64,000 bases of DNA from Amorphophallus konjac. Lineage: Eukaryota; Streptophyta; Magnoliopsida; Alismatales; Araceae. The number at the start of each line of letters is the position of its first letter. The stretch's first letter is position 1. The notes under the pieces are model-generated. The model was given only the letters and a program-made list of their open reading frames with translations, was not told where the DNA came from and searched no databases. Location: assembly GCA_022559845.1 (NCBI GenBank), contig CM040124.1:68409491-68473490 (forward strand), read 5' to 3'. Positions 1 through 9,802 of the stretch are shown piece by piece. The translations under genes and the position numbers were made by a program.

Positions 1-1239
1 TGACTAGCTGGGGTCACGCCCGTCGACGTGCGTCCACTGTCCCCAACCACGTGTGCACACACAGACCACGCGTCCTAGGTCTGGCCCTCTGACTGGTTTT
101 CCCCCGCAGCCGGACTCTGGCTACGACGAGGGGCCCGACGAAACCAGTCTAACCGTCCTCAGGGTAAGCCCGTACACCACTCCCTGGTGCGACCAGCACA
201 CGCGTACTGGTAGGCTACGACTAGTGGAGGGTCACTGAAGGAGTAGACTCTCAACTCAACGGAAAACAACGTCCGAATCCGACGACGTACGGGGACCACC
301 CCACGTACCGGCCCTGTCGCATGGTGACCACAGTCGGAGAAGAAACGGGACTCACAGTCCACGGCCACGCACGCATCGTGCACTAGAGTCGAGAAACCTC
401 AAGTGGCGCTAAGCCACTGGACTCTAGACAGTCCTCTAGACACACTACAGCCAACGGTCCTTGAGTCACAAGACTCGGGGTCAAGACCGTTGCACGCAAC
501 AGCACAAGGCCGTCGATCTAGCCCAATCTCTAGGTCCAAATCCACGATATCACGAATACCGAGACAACACACGAGTTGCCAAGACCATTCCCTTGGGAAG
601 GGAACGTAAGGGACAAAGGCCACTCACACGGGCCACACAGAAAACACAAAAGCACGATTCCCAAGGCAGCACACAAGCCGCCACGACGATTTCCCATCTT
701 GAAGTAAGCGGGAAACCTCCAGCCCCAGGCCGGACAACTGGACTCACAGTCCAAGGCCAAACACATGGCCCACACGGGAATCGCCTTCCAAAGGAACCCA
801 CGATATGCGGGGGAGACCCCACCGCACACACACCGACACACGGTGACTCGATCAAGCGTAACACAAGAGCCCGGAACACGTGGGGTCACCCGGACCCACC
901 ACACCTACGGGCACGCTAATCGAGGTAACACGGTCCCTCCTGACACCCCAAAAAAATACAGACACAGAACCCATGGGGTGTCCGGGATACTCACAAGGCC
1001 GTAGGTCGACCACTGGGTCCCAACCGGGTCGACCGGAGACCATCACAATGCGAACGGAATGCTAAAGGTCACCCGGACCCTTAAGCGCACGACACGTAAA
1101 ACGAGGTAAGTGGGACAACCTCTAGACACCCAAAGACACGGTCACGGAACTCCACTGGGTGTCCAAGGCACACACGGCCCACGAGGACCATGATCAGCCG
1201 CAGACCGCCCGCCCCGGGCAGCCCGGCTGGTCCCTCCAA

Positions 1240-1399
1240 GAACGCGCTACACGTGCATAGCGCGTTCAGCCAGAACGCGCTATACGTGCCTAGCGCGTTC
1301 AACACGAACGCGCTACATGACCATAGCGCGACCAGGCCAGGTCACGCTATGATCCTATAGCGCGACAACCAGAACGCGCTGGGGCCGTAAGGCGCGACC
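1240..1399. repeat. Array of 28-bp dyads, GAACGCGCTA type, 33-bp spacing
   Basis: Units start at 1240, 1273, 1306, 1339 and about 1373, so the spacing is 33 bp. The first two are perfect 10-bp inverted repeats, GAACGCGCTA...TAGCGCGTTC, around 8-bp centres (CACGTGCA and TACGTGCC). The following three are decayed, with TAGCGCG still recognisable. Related half-sites continue to about 1492. The array occupies the same place in the LTR as the CGGTC-type array of D (41781-42215). Confidence 0.9.
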
Positions 1400-2036
1400 C
1401 GAACCGCCTTACTGTTCATCTTCTCCGATGAACGCACCCTATCGGGGCAGCGCGACCTTCAAGAACGCGCTACTGGAGTATAACGCGTTCTCAGTCCGCG
1501 CCTGGAAACGGTAGAAACCGCGGGAAAAGCCATGCCACGCCCCGTTCACCCCCAGGTGAAGGGGAAACAAAAGGGGAAACCTTCCCCAAGCCCCTAGGCA
1601 TGCATCTAAACCCCTGGATCGCCCAAAAACACCATAAAACGGGAGATCCGGCTCACACCCCAAAAACACACATTTTCCCCAAAACGCCCCGTTTAGCCCG
1701 CTCGGCTCACCACGGCCTATGAAACTTGCGGGAAAGGGAGTACACGGGCTGAGGGTCCATCACCCTACCTCCACCGAAGATTTCGCGCACCGTGGACGCC
1801 GATCCACGAAGAAAATGCCGTTGAAGCCTCGCCGTTCCACGAACTCACGGCCGAGCTTCCACGTGCCTCCACCGCCTCGATCCTCATCCATCCTCGCCCG
1901 TGCCTCACCCGCGCCGTCCCCACCTCGCCCGTACTCCGCCCCGTCGGTCGCCGGAGAGAGAGAGGGAGAGAGGAGAGAGCGTGAGAAGAGAGAGGGAGAG
2001 AAGAGAGAAATGAGAGGGGAGAGAGAAAAGGGTTAG

Positions 2037-2044
2037 TATATATA
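2037..2044 (-). promoter_or_regulatory. LTR TATA box
   Basis: The minus strand reads CCTATATATACTAACCC, followed downstream by a long CT-rich tract (complement of the GA-rich stretch 1961-2034). A TATA box with a pyrimidine-rich leader is the usual plant promoter arrangement. The D 5' LTR has the same arrangement at 42763-42770, which sets the transcription direction of this LTR as minus. Confidence 0.6.
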
Positions 2045-2273
2045 GGAAAACCTGAATTTTACAGAAATTCAGAAAATTATGAAAAATTACCTCCGCGATC
2101 CTCGGGAAGAGCGCAACGCAGTGGTAACGTCCCGGAGTCGGAGAACGCCACGGTTTGCCCTGCAAAGAGTTCCGAAGGCACATCAGGGAAAAACACGTGT
2201 AAAGCACAAAATACACTCCGAGACCCACTAAAATGATCCGAAAAAAATCCAAAAAATCCGGGGCATTACATTA

Positions 2274-2383
2274 CCAGTCACTCGCAGCTACCAACAGGAA
2301 CATATAATCTGTCAGAGATCACTTCCTCAAAATACGATCTCATCCGAGGACACAACCTCCCATACAAGTCGGGCGCCAAGCCA
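2274..2383 (-). other. Short internal segment of element D, left of the C insertion
   Basis: These 110 bases lie between the LTR at 1-2273 and the target duplication of C. Removing C (2389-38174) joins them to 38180 onward, so they belong to whatever C inserted into, probably the end of the D internal region. No open frame and no polypurine tract is visible beside 2273. Confidence 0.5.
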
Positions 2384-2388
2384 CCGAC
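2384..2388. repeat. Target-site duplication of element C, left copy (CCGAC)
   Basis: CCGAC precedes the LTR start TGTAGCACCCC at 2389 and recurs at 38175-38179, right after the terminal GGGATGTGACA. A 5-bp duplication is what gypsy integrases leave. It pairs ends that lie 35.8 kb apart and therefore defines the whole of C. Confidence 0.93.
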
Positions 2389-2977
2389 TGTAGCACCCCG
2401 GATAAATAATGAAGAATGAATGTATTCTAAATAAAAATAAACTTGTGTAAAAAGGCCAAATAGAAATAACTAATTATATATGTATACACTTAATGGGCCT
2501 TAAAGCATAAAGTATATTTCGTTAATACCAAATTGCTAATTAAATATAGATATAAAGCCCACGTGACACACAACCCATATATATATGTGTATAAATCTAA
2601 ACCAAAACCCAACCACATGATTTGGGCCTTAAAACCATACACATGAACCCAACCTCAAGCTAACCAAAAACTTTTTTTTATGCCACCCGTAAAACCAAAA
2701 TCCACGTGAGCCTTCTCACAAGGCCAACCATATATATATATATCGGCCCTCTTAAACCCCTGTAGCCATTAAACCCATGTGCCCACTCACACAGCCCACC
2801 AATGCCCATCGAACCACCCAGTCCAAGTGATGTTCGGACGTTGCATAGGTAAGCTTTTAGGGTTTTATACCAATATATGGCTAGCGGCTGCTAACCGGGA
2901 AGGGAAAAGAGAAACACACGGAAAGGTTTAAAGACCTTGCTTCCATTTGTTTATCACCTCCGATGGGATCCCTCCTC

Positions 2978-2986
2978 TATATAAAA
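2978..2986 (+). promoter_or_regulatory. C 5' LTR TATA box
   Basis: CTATATAAAACC lies about 590 bp into the LTR, upstream of the CT-rich stretch ending in cctaccgtggccg. The same box is at 24564-24572 in the sister LTR. B is inserted about 115 bp downstream, which separates this promoter from the rest of the element. Confidence 0.6.
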
Positions 2987-3096
2987 CCTTGGCCGTCGAA
3001 CAAGAAAAACCCTATTTGAGGCGTCTGCATCCTGCCGTTGCTGCCCCTGCGTCATCTCCATCCTCTGCGTCCATCTTCCTCCTACCGTGGCCGAAC

Positions 3097-3101
3097 GTGG
3101 G
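3097..3101. repeat. Target-site duplication of element B, left copy (GTGGG)
   Basis: GTGGG stands before TGTCACGCCCC at 3102 and again at 20792-20796 after GGGGCAATACA. The uninterrupted C LTR at 24682 reads cgaacGTGGGggaactcc, which confirms the empty site. Confidence 0.95.
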
Positions 3102-4284
3102 TGTCACGCCCCGAGCTTTTATTATAGCGGAAGATGATCTCGGGAAACGTGAATAACCGACATGGTAAGCCTCTACAAGCAAGAATAATCAGAGTGCAAT
3201 AACAATCACACATAAAATGTAAATGCACAATAAGTTACTCAAAGCTTCATTTTTATTATTAAGGAGAATAACTCAAATACATTAACTAGTCAACTCTTTC
3301 AAATCTACTTGACTCAATAAAAAGGAAGATTACATGGACTCGATCTAGACATTATCGACTCCTAAGTCTTCCCTTTCAATTTCATGTGACTTTCATTCGC
3401 TCTCGGACCCATCACTTGAATAACTTGAATCCGAATCTGAACTACTTGCATCTCCTGAAAAGATTGAAAATAGATAATGAGCACACTTGCCCAGTAGGTA
3501 TCTTCGCATCAACATGATTGGCAATATTAAAGTGATTAACATTTTAGCTCTAAGGAATAAGATAAAATCATGCGAAATGTGATCAAACATGCGATTCTAA
3601 CCAAAATAACAAGATATAATCAAGCTTAAAATATGAGAACATGAATCGATCAAGTATAATCATACAAGAATGTAGTAATGGCCTTTCAGGAATAAGAATG
3701 TACTAGAAAGTCATATAACAAGTAAGAATGTACTCTTCACTTAGTAGCAAGTACTTCGTGAATTTCTGTGGAATATCACTTTATGGATAATTCCGTGATT
3801 ACCGTGATTTTCGTGATGCTTTGGATTTTAACTTATTTATAAAGAAAATACTCCCAGCGCAATGCGACGCCAGTAGCAACATATCCCATGGTTTATAATA
3901 GTATGTTTCCGACAATCAGCCAAGGGGACTAGCAAAGAGCCCTTGAACACAATCAGTGCTCGATCCGCATCTTCAAGTATAAATCAACCTACTTCCATGC
4001 ATGTAAATAATGTGGCCAAGAATGTTCAATTTCAAAGATAATTCATGATAAAGTAACCAAAAATACGAATGCTTGTACAAGGAAATAAGGAATTTCAATA
4101 AATACTTTAGTGACTAGGTTATGCCATGGAATAAATCAGCATCATAATGGTATATTTCTTAACTTCCATAACTTAGTTAAATCATCTTGATAAAGGTGGC
4201 ATGTCCCAGAGATTTAATAGTCTTTCTAGGATCTAATGGATATTAACCCTTGGGTCAAACCTGGGGTTAACTGAACTCAAGAAT

Positions 4285-4500
4285 TTAGCAGTCTATAACT
4301 AGGCCGTTACATGAATATAGCGGTCTAGTTCTAGACCGCTAAGTACAAGATTGTTCGATATTTGAAAACAGGCTCTCTAGAGTCTTTGGCGGTCAAAGGT
4401 AGATCCGTCAAGGTCCCTTTAGCAGTCTATATAAGGCGCGCTAGAAGACTATGGCGATCAATTATTGGGCTGCTAAGATCCAGAAATACAAAACATCGGT
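4285..4500. repeat. Dyad cluster in B 3' LTR (first cluster)
   Basis: Units of the form CGGTC...GGCCG run here, e.g. cagtctataactaggccgtt at 4289 and the next unit at 4321, a spacing of 32 bp, followed by gcggtcaaaggtagatccgtc. Several units carry transitions that break the CGG/CCG arms. The sister LTR at 18558 has one more unit. Confidence 0.8.
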
Positions 4501-5007
4501 AGTGCTTTCTAGACAAATGGGCTTTAATGGTACAACCAACTCGGCGTCCTAGTGGGAATCCCAGGCTCACGGAGAATTACAGAGGCCTTGAAATAAGATT
4601 TCCTAATCTATTGAAAGGAATATCCAAAGGAGATGTTATCATGTCCAAGTTTATGTTCCTATAGTGCAAAGTGTGTAACTAATGGTCATATACCGAATAT
4701 ATGCCATGAACTTATAGAAATGACTCTGAGATAAGAATAGAATGTGTGCAGTGAAAAATCAGCGTTAAAATCTCATCAATAAGCATTCAAACCATAATTT
4801 AATACAGAATTATATGGTTTTTGGCACAAAATATCTTATACTTAAAATAATCCTAAGTACCATAAAGAAAACATGAACTCACCGTTTATGAATCAAGAAT
4901 TAATAAATACCATCAAAACAGGTTAGTATATAGTTATCTAGGCTTAATTATAAGCTATATGGTTGTTCTTAATTCTATCTCGGGAGGACAGAAAATAGCA
5001 CAATTTG

Positions 5008-5012
5008 GCGGT
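5008..5012. repeat. Target-site duplication of element P, left copy (GCGGT)
   Basis: GCGGT precedes TGTAGACACGCC at 5013 and follows GGCGTGTCTACA at 7910-7914. In the uninterrupted sister LTR the site reads tttggcggtccattatagagccg, so P is inserted inside the arm of a dyad unit. Confidence 0.93.
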
Positions 5013-6431
5013 TGTAGACACGCCAAAATCGATGATATGTTGAGTAAATCTCATGTCACCATGTGACGCCCCAAAGTGGACTTCAATATTGGTTTAATAT
5101 GAAGTTTTTCTAATTATTTGATAATTTCTCCATATTAATTGTAATTTCTTTGCATTTTTCTTTAAATAATTGAAATTAACGCCTTAAGGGAGGGCGTCAT
5201 TTAATTGACGACCTGAAGAAGGCCGTGATTCCATAAATAAACGACTGTTCATACATGCTTTGTTTTCTGGATTTTATGAATCCTAAAGAAAATAAAACTC
5301 AAAGAATTGACGTCCTCTTTAGGGGCGTTGATTATTTAACGCTCATTCAAGCAGGCGTCATTTCTCAATTTTAAATAAGGAAAGTCATTTATTTCTACAA
5401 TTAAATCCAGAAATTAACGACTGTGTGAATGTCGTCATTTGAATTGACGCCCCTAGTTAGGTCATCATTTGCACTTTCGTCCCCCTTTCGCCTTCTTCTT
5501 TCCTGTAGTGATCCTTTCCCCATTTTACACCTTATGTTCGATTGGGAAGAGGGTTCCTTGTTAGAGGATTCATTGCCTTGTTTTAATCTTATTAATGCAA
5601 GGATTTTCGGCCTATAAATACCTTCACATGTGCTCCTCGCGTGGTGGTGGAGAAAAGAAAAAAAACAAGAGGAGAAAGAAGAAGAACAAAAAAGACTAAC
5701 AGAGAGAGAGCTACGAAGAACGCTGTGAGAGTTTTTTTACACAAAGAAGGGAGAGTTTTGATTTTCTTTGCAGGTACTTCACGGTGTTGATCTTCTTCCA
5801 AAGCCCCTTCCTTTGGTGTTCATTCTCCCACGAGCGGTGTCTTCATCCGACGTTTCTTCATCCTGCTGCAGCTACTACAACCTTGTTTTTCTCCCTTTAC
5901 TGCTGCACACACAGCAGAGAGGACACTTCTTCTTTAGTTTTTATTTTTATCATATCACTCATCACTCTCTAGAGACCTTCTCAGCACGTTAAAATTGCTT
6001 TGCACTATACTATATCTTGCTTTGCATGTCATTCATAATTGCAACCTTGTTGCTCCTTAGGGGTTTAAAATCAAAACACATAAGGTGTGTTCATGCCCAA
6101 TTTGATTTCATATCCTTAGAGCATTGATACTACACACTTGGCTAATCCATATCATTGTTTGTTTTGTGTGTTTGCAAGGGTAATCAAGCTATAAACCCCC
6201 TTCATCGGCCGGCCGGTAGAAGGAGGAAGGAAGAACTCTCAATTTCACCCGCTCAATACAAGGTACATGCGATCATCCTTCTTCTTTTGAGGTAACCCCT
6301 CTGGCGATCACTCTCCGTAGAGCATCTCATGCTCATCCTCTTTTCCTTTCATGTCCCACTTATTTTAGCATAATTATTCACCCTTAATCATTGTTATTCC
6401 TCTTTAAAAATGTATATATGACACGTTCACA
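5013..6431 (+). repeat. P left arm, LTR in plus orientation
   Basis: It starts TGTAGACACGCCAAAATC and ends GACACGTTCACA. It has a TATA box at 5613-5620 (GCCTATAAATACC) and a dyad region at 5175-5460 (e.g. acgccttaagggagggcgt, then acgacctgaagaaggccgt about 29 bp later). The family is not recognised from the rest of the window. Confidence 0.82.
5613..5620 (+). promoter_or_regulatory. P left-arm TATA box
   Basis: TATAAATA in the context GGCCTATAAATACCTTCAC, which is a strong plant-type core promoter match. The mirror copy is at 7302-7309 on the minus strand, so the two promoters point toward each other. Confidence 0.65.
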
Positions 6432-6484
6432 AATTGGCGATCACGGTGGAAAAAATGATAAAGAACATGTAAGTGGAATAAAAC
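6432..6484 (+). other. P centre with PBS-like sequence
   Basis: Directly after the left arm stands aaTTGGCGATCACGGTGG (PBS-like part 6435-6449), four bases from the LTR end. TGGCGA at this spot is compatible with a PBS for a tRNA ending in TCGCCA, but I have not matched it to a particular tRNA. The rest is AT-rich and has no coding signal. Confidence 0.6.
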
Positions 6485-7909
6485 TGTGAACGTGTCACAT
6501 AGACATTTTTAAAGAGGAATAACAATGATTAAGGGTGAATAATTATGCTAAAATAAGTGGGACATGAAAGGAAAAGAGGATGAGCATGAGATGCTCTACG
6601 GAGGGTGATCACCAGAGGGGTTACCTCAAAAGAAGAAGGATGATCACATGTACCTTGTATTGAGCGGGTGAAATTGGGAGTTCTTCCTTCCTCCTTCTAC
6701 CGGCCGGCCGATGAAGGGGGTTTATAGCTTGATTACCCTTGCAAACACATAAAATAAACAAAGATATGGATTAGCCAAGTGTGTAGTATCAATGCTCTAA
6801 GGATATGAAATCAAATTGGGCATGAACACACCTTGTGTGTTTTGGTTTTAAACCCCTAAGAAGGAGCAACAAGGTTGGAATTATGAATGACATGCAAAGC
6901 AAGATATAGTATGGTGCAAAGCAGTTTTAACGTGCTGAGAAGGTCTCTAGAGAGTGATGAGTGATACGAAAAAAATAAAAACTAAAGAAGAAGTGTCCTC
7001 TCTGCTGTGTGTGCAGCAGTAAAGGGAGAAAAATAAGGTTGCAGTAGCTGCAGCAGGATGAAGAAACGTTGGATGAAGACACCGCTCGTGGGAGAATGAA
7101 CACTAGAGGAAGGGGCTTTGGAAGAAGATCAACACCGTGAAGTACCTGCAAAGAAAAACAAAACTCTCCCTTCTCTGTGTAAAAAAAAAACTCTCACAGC
7201 TTTCTTTTTAGCTCTCTCTCTGTTAGTCTTTTTTGTTCTTCTTCTTTCTCCTCTTGTTTTTTTTCTTTTCTCCACCACCACGCGAGGAGCACATGTGAAG
7301 GTATTTATAGGCCAAAAATCTTTGCATTAATAGGATTAAAATAAGGCAATGAATCCTCTAACAAGGAACCCTCTTCCCAATCGAACATAAGGTGTAAAAT
7401 GGGGAAAGGATCACTACAGGAAAGAAGAAGGCGAAAGGGGGACGGAAGTGCAAATGACGACCTGACTAGGGGCGTCAATTCAAATGACGACATTCACACA
7501 ATCGTTAATTCCTGGATTTAATTATAGAAATAAATGACTTTCCTTATTTAAAATTGAGAAATGACGTCTGCTTGAATGGGCGTTAAATAATCAACTCCCG
7601 TACAGAGGACGTCAATTCTTTGAGTTTTATTTTCTTTAGGATTCATAAAATCCAGAAAATAACGCCTGTATGAACAGTCGTTTATTTATGGAATCACAAC
7701 CTTCTTCAGGTCGTCAATTAAATGACGCCCTCCCTTAAGGCGTTAATTTCAATTATTTAAAGAAAAATGCAAAGAAATTACAATTAATATGGAGAAATTA
7801 TCAAATAATTGGAAAAACTTCATATTAAGCCAATATTGAAGTCCACTTTGGGACGTCACATGGTGACATGAGATTTACTCAACATATCATCGATTTTGGC
7901 GTGTCTACA
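6485..7909 (-). repeat. P right arm, inverted LTR
   Basis: This is the reverse complement of 5013-6431, ending GGCGTGTCTACA, with its TATA box at 7302-7309 on the minus strand. Differences from the left arm, such as a longer A-run near 7185 and substitutions around 7455-7600, show that the arms have diverged since they were made. Confidence 0.85.
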
Positions 7910-8095
7910 GCGGTCTATCATAGAGCCGTTACAGGACGCTGGCAGTTTATCGTAAGGCTGTCACAGTGACTTTAACGGTCCACTTCCGGTCCGCCAGAGG
8001 TTTCATGAAAACGAGATTACAAAGTGTCTAGCGGTTCATCGTAAGGCCGCTACATAGAGATGGCGGTCAAACCCTAAGCCGCTAGAGCACGACAG
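7910..8095. repeat. Dyad cluster in B 3' LTR (second cluster)
   Basis: It starts within the unit that P interrupted (gcggtctatcatagagccgtt) and continues with gtttatcgtaaggctgtc, acggtccacttccggtccgcc and gcggttcatcgtaaggccgc. The intact form is at 19325-19500, where unit starts 19325, 19357 and 19390 are 32-33 bp apart. Confidence 0.8.
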
Positions 8096-8830
8096 ACAGT
8101 AACTTAAATAAGAGGGTTCTAAGATTTTTAACTCACATCATGTCTGAAAATCAACATATTAATAAAACTACTATATGATAGAACGAGAAATAGGCAGTAA
8201 TATGCATGGGAATCATGTATTGGAATAAGAGAATTTATTTGGTTCATTAAGGTTAAGGAATATGCATGAATATAAGTGCATAGGTCCTTTTAAAACATGA
8301 AATTATCCACACATAAAGCATGAAATCGAGTAAAACCAGAGGGATTTTATCCCTAGAGTAGTACTTTTACCATTCATGAGATGACCTACCTCTGCTAAAG
8401 CCTTTAAACTTCGAATTTGATGCTAGATGCTACCCTTAGTCCCTTGTACTCCTTGTGATAAATCAGTAACTTTAAGCTGCTCAAACTCCTTACTCTCTTG
8501 ACCTAATGATGTGAAATTTGGAGGGTAAGAAGTAGATACTAAGGGGAACAAAAAGTTCTAAAGGCACTTAGGCTAAATACCTCGATTTGGCTCTCTAATC
8601 TTTTGATCTTCACCGGACCCTTGCACAGTTTCCTGGGTCGCTAAGATGGAACCAACAACTTTGCAAGCTTCTATCTCCTTGTGTGCTTGATCTCCTAGCA
8701 TAAAATTTTGGGATATGTTAGTCCTATTTATTATCAATAAAAACTTCTAAAGAACCTACCTGAAATAATGTCGTCTTATCTTGATTCGACGCGAGCCAAT
8801 GTAAGGGTCGTGCAGGTCAAAACTAGGTCA

Positions 8831-8838
8831 TATTTATA
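8831..8838 (-). promoter_or_regulatory. B 3' LTR TATA box
   Basis: The minus strand reads CCCTATAAATATGACC. The 5' LTR has the slightly changed CCTATAAACA at 20251-20258, and the related solo LTR F has TATAAATA at 16659-16666. Its position is conserved across three LTR copies. Confidence 0.55.
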
Positions 8839-9351
8839 GGGTTTTGCTAGGGTTTGAGGATTGGATCGATTCTAGAGTCCTCGTTAAACCTTAGATTAAC
8901 TTCAGAGAGTCCCAAACATGATTACTAGTCCTCCCATCTCGATCCCTAAAGGATAGACTAGCAAAAATCCCATCTTTTTGTTCTTTCTTCAATTCACGGA
9001 ACTGACAGGAAATAGCAGTCGAGGCTTGGTCCGCCAAATGATTGTAGCTGTTTTACGATAGACCGCTACAGATCCTAGGTACCGAATTTGAATGAGTTCA
9101 AACTCTAATTTCATCTTATCCACTAATTTATCTAATTAATGGGTATTTATCCCTATAATTCGTGAATAAGCCAATTAACCTTCTGGAATATGGGCCAAAC
9201 TTCATGGGCTTGGTCCATAAGTCCTTTGGTCTTCATTTAAATAGGCTATCTTAATGGTTTACCATAATTGAGCCTTAATAATGATTTATTTAACCTAATA
9301 TTTATTTATTAAAAATTCTCAAAAAAATACTTAAATATTCTAGAAATAATA

Positions 9352-9789
9352 TTAAAATTTCGGGGCATTACACCCTCCCCCACTTAAGAGAATTTGGTCC
9401 CCAAATTCAATATACGGATTGTGGAGAGTGTACTTACATTCAAATAATACTGGAAATCTTTTGCGCATAGCCTCTTCGGTTTCCCATGTTTCTCCCGATT
9501 TTGTCCACCGGATTTTGACTACAGGAATAGTCTTATTCCGAAGTTGACGTACCTCTCGTTCAAGGATTTTGATTGGTTTCTGCTCATATGTCAAATCCTT
9601 CTTACTCTCCAGATTGTCGTAGGTGATGACATGGAAAGGATCAGGAACATACTTCTTGAGCATCGAGACGTGAAATGCATCATGAACTTCAGATAGTTGA
9701 GGAGGTAAAGCAATTCGATAAGCTACTTCACCGACTCTTTCCAGAAAAAGGACCAATAAATCTTGGAGTAAGCTTGCCCTTAATACCAA
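9352..9789 (-). pseudogene. B integrase C-terminus and chromodomain-like tail
   Basis: The reading frame of about 145 codons contains the gypsy integrase C-terminal segment VGEVAYRIALPPQLSEVH followed by a chromodomain-like tail with the typical KILEREVRQLRN start and ETWETEE near the end. Chromodomains direct integration to heterochromatin marks in chromoviruses. It is separated from the integrase core by a frameshift near 9760. The same region in C ends at a TAG after the LF residues (about 23869). Here that stop is lost, so the frame runs on through the polypurine tract and 20 bases into the LTR. Confidence 0.85.
9373..9387 (-). promoter_or_regulatory. B polypurine tract
   Basis: The minus strand reads TTAAGTGGGGGAGGG immediately before the LTR start TGTAATGCCCC. 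This is the primer for plus-strand DNA synthesis. C has the equivalent AAGTGAGGGAGGG at 23937-23949. Confidence 0.9.
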
Positions 9790-9802
9790 ATTTTTAAATT
9801 CC

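Larger units (their letters stand above)
1..2273 (-). mobile_element. Partial long LTR, D/E/S family, cut by window edge
   Basis: On the minus strand this starts TGTAATGCCCCGGATTTTTT at 2273 and runs off the left edge, so its 3' end is not visible. The left part (1-480) aligns by eye with 40795-41180, for example the shared phrase around ccaaccacgtgtgcacac. The right part aligns with 42770-43150, which is the 5' LTR of D. It could be the 3' LTR of D, but it differs from the D 5' LTR far more than two LTRs of one young insertion should, and there is no purine tract next to 2273. A related independent LTR is the alternative. No coding capacity is credible. Confidence 0.75.
2389..3101 (+). repeat. 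C 5' LTR, first part
   Basis: It begins TGTAGCACCCCGGATAAA, matching the start of the 3' LTR at 23950 almost base for base. It stops at 3101, where B is inserted after GTGGG. The uninterrupted target can be read in the sister LTR at 24682-24686. The dinucleotide tract here is only 14 bases (2730-2743), against 40 in the sister LTR. Confidence 0.93.
5013..7909. mobile_element. Element P: palindromic LTR pair with 53-bp centre
   Basis: The 2897-bp insertion consists of one LTR-like arm (5013-6431) and an inverted copy of it (6485-7909) around 53 bp that include a possible primer-binding site. The ends are TG...CA and the duplication is 5 bp, so an LTR-retrotransposon integrase made the insertion. 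A normal element would have LTRs in the same direction. The arms differ by scattered substitutions and small indels. No gag or pol is present. A foldback DNA transposon is less likely given the TG/CA ends, the PBS-like centre and the promoter in each arm. Confidence 0.88.
3102..9372 (-). repeat. B 3' LTR, interrupted by P
   Basis: On the minus strand it starts TGTAATGCCCCG at 9372 and ends GGGGCGTGACA at 3102. Excluding P and its duplication it is about 3369 bp. The sister LTR is 17371-20791. The two halves flanking P (3102-5012 and 7915-9372) align with 17371-19328 and 19329-20791. Confidence 0.93.

Noticed and set aside
461..919. Open frame of 152 codons on the plus strand
   Set aside because: It lies in a GC-rich LTR, shows no domain, and the homologous region at 41100-41500 does not keep the frame.
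1240..1500. CRISPR-like array of regularly spaced palindromic repeats
   Set aside because: Plant nuclear context, no cas genes, repeats decay along the array and the 5-bp gaps are far too short for spacers.
5013..7909. P as a foldback transposon or long microRNA precursor
   Set aside because: TG...CA ends, a 5-bp duplication, a TATA box in each arm and a PBS-like centre fit LTRs better.
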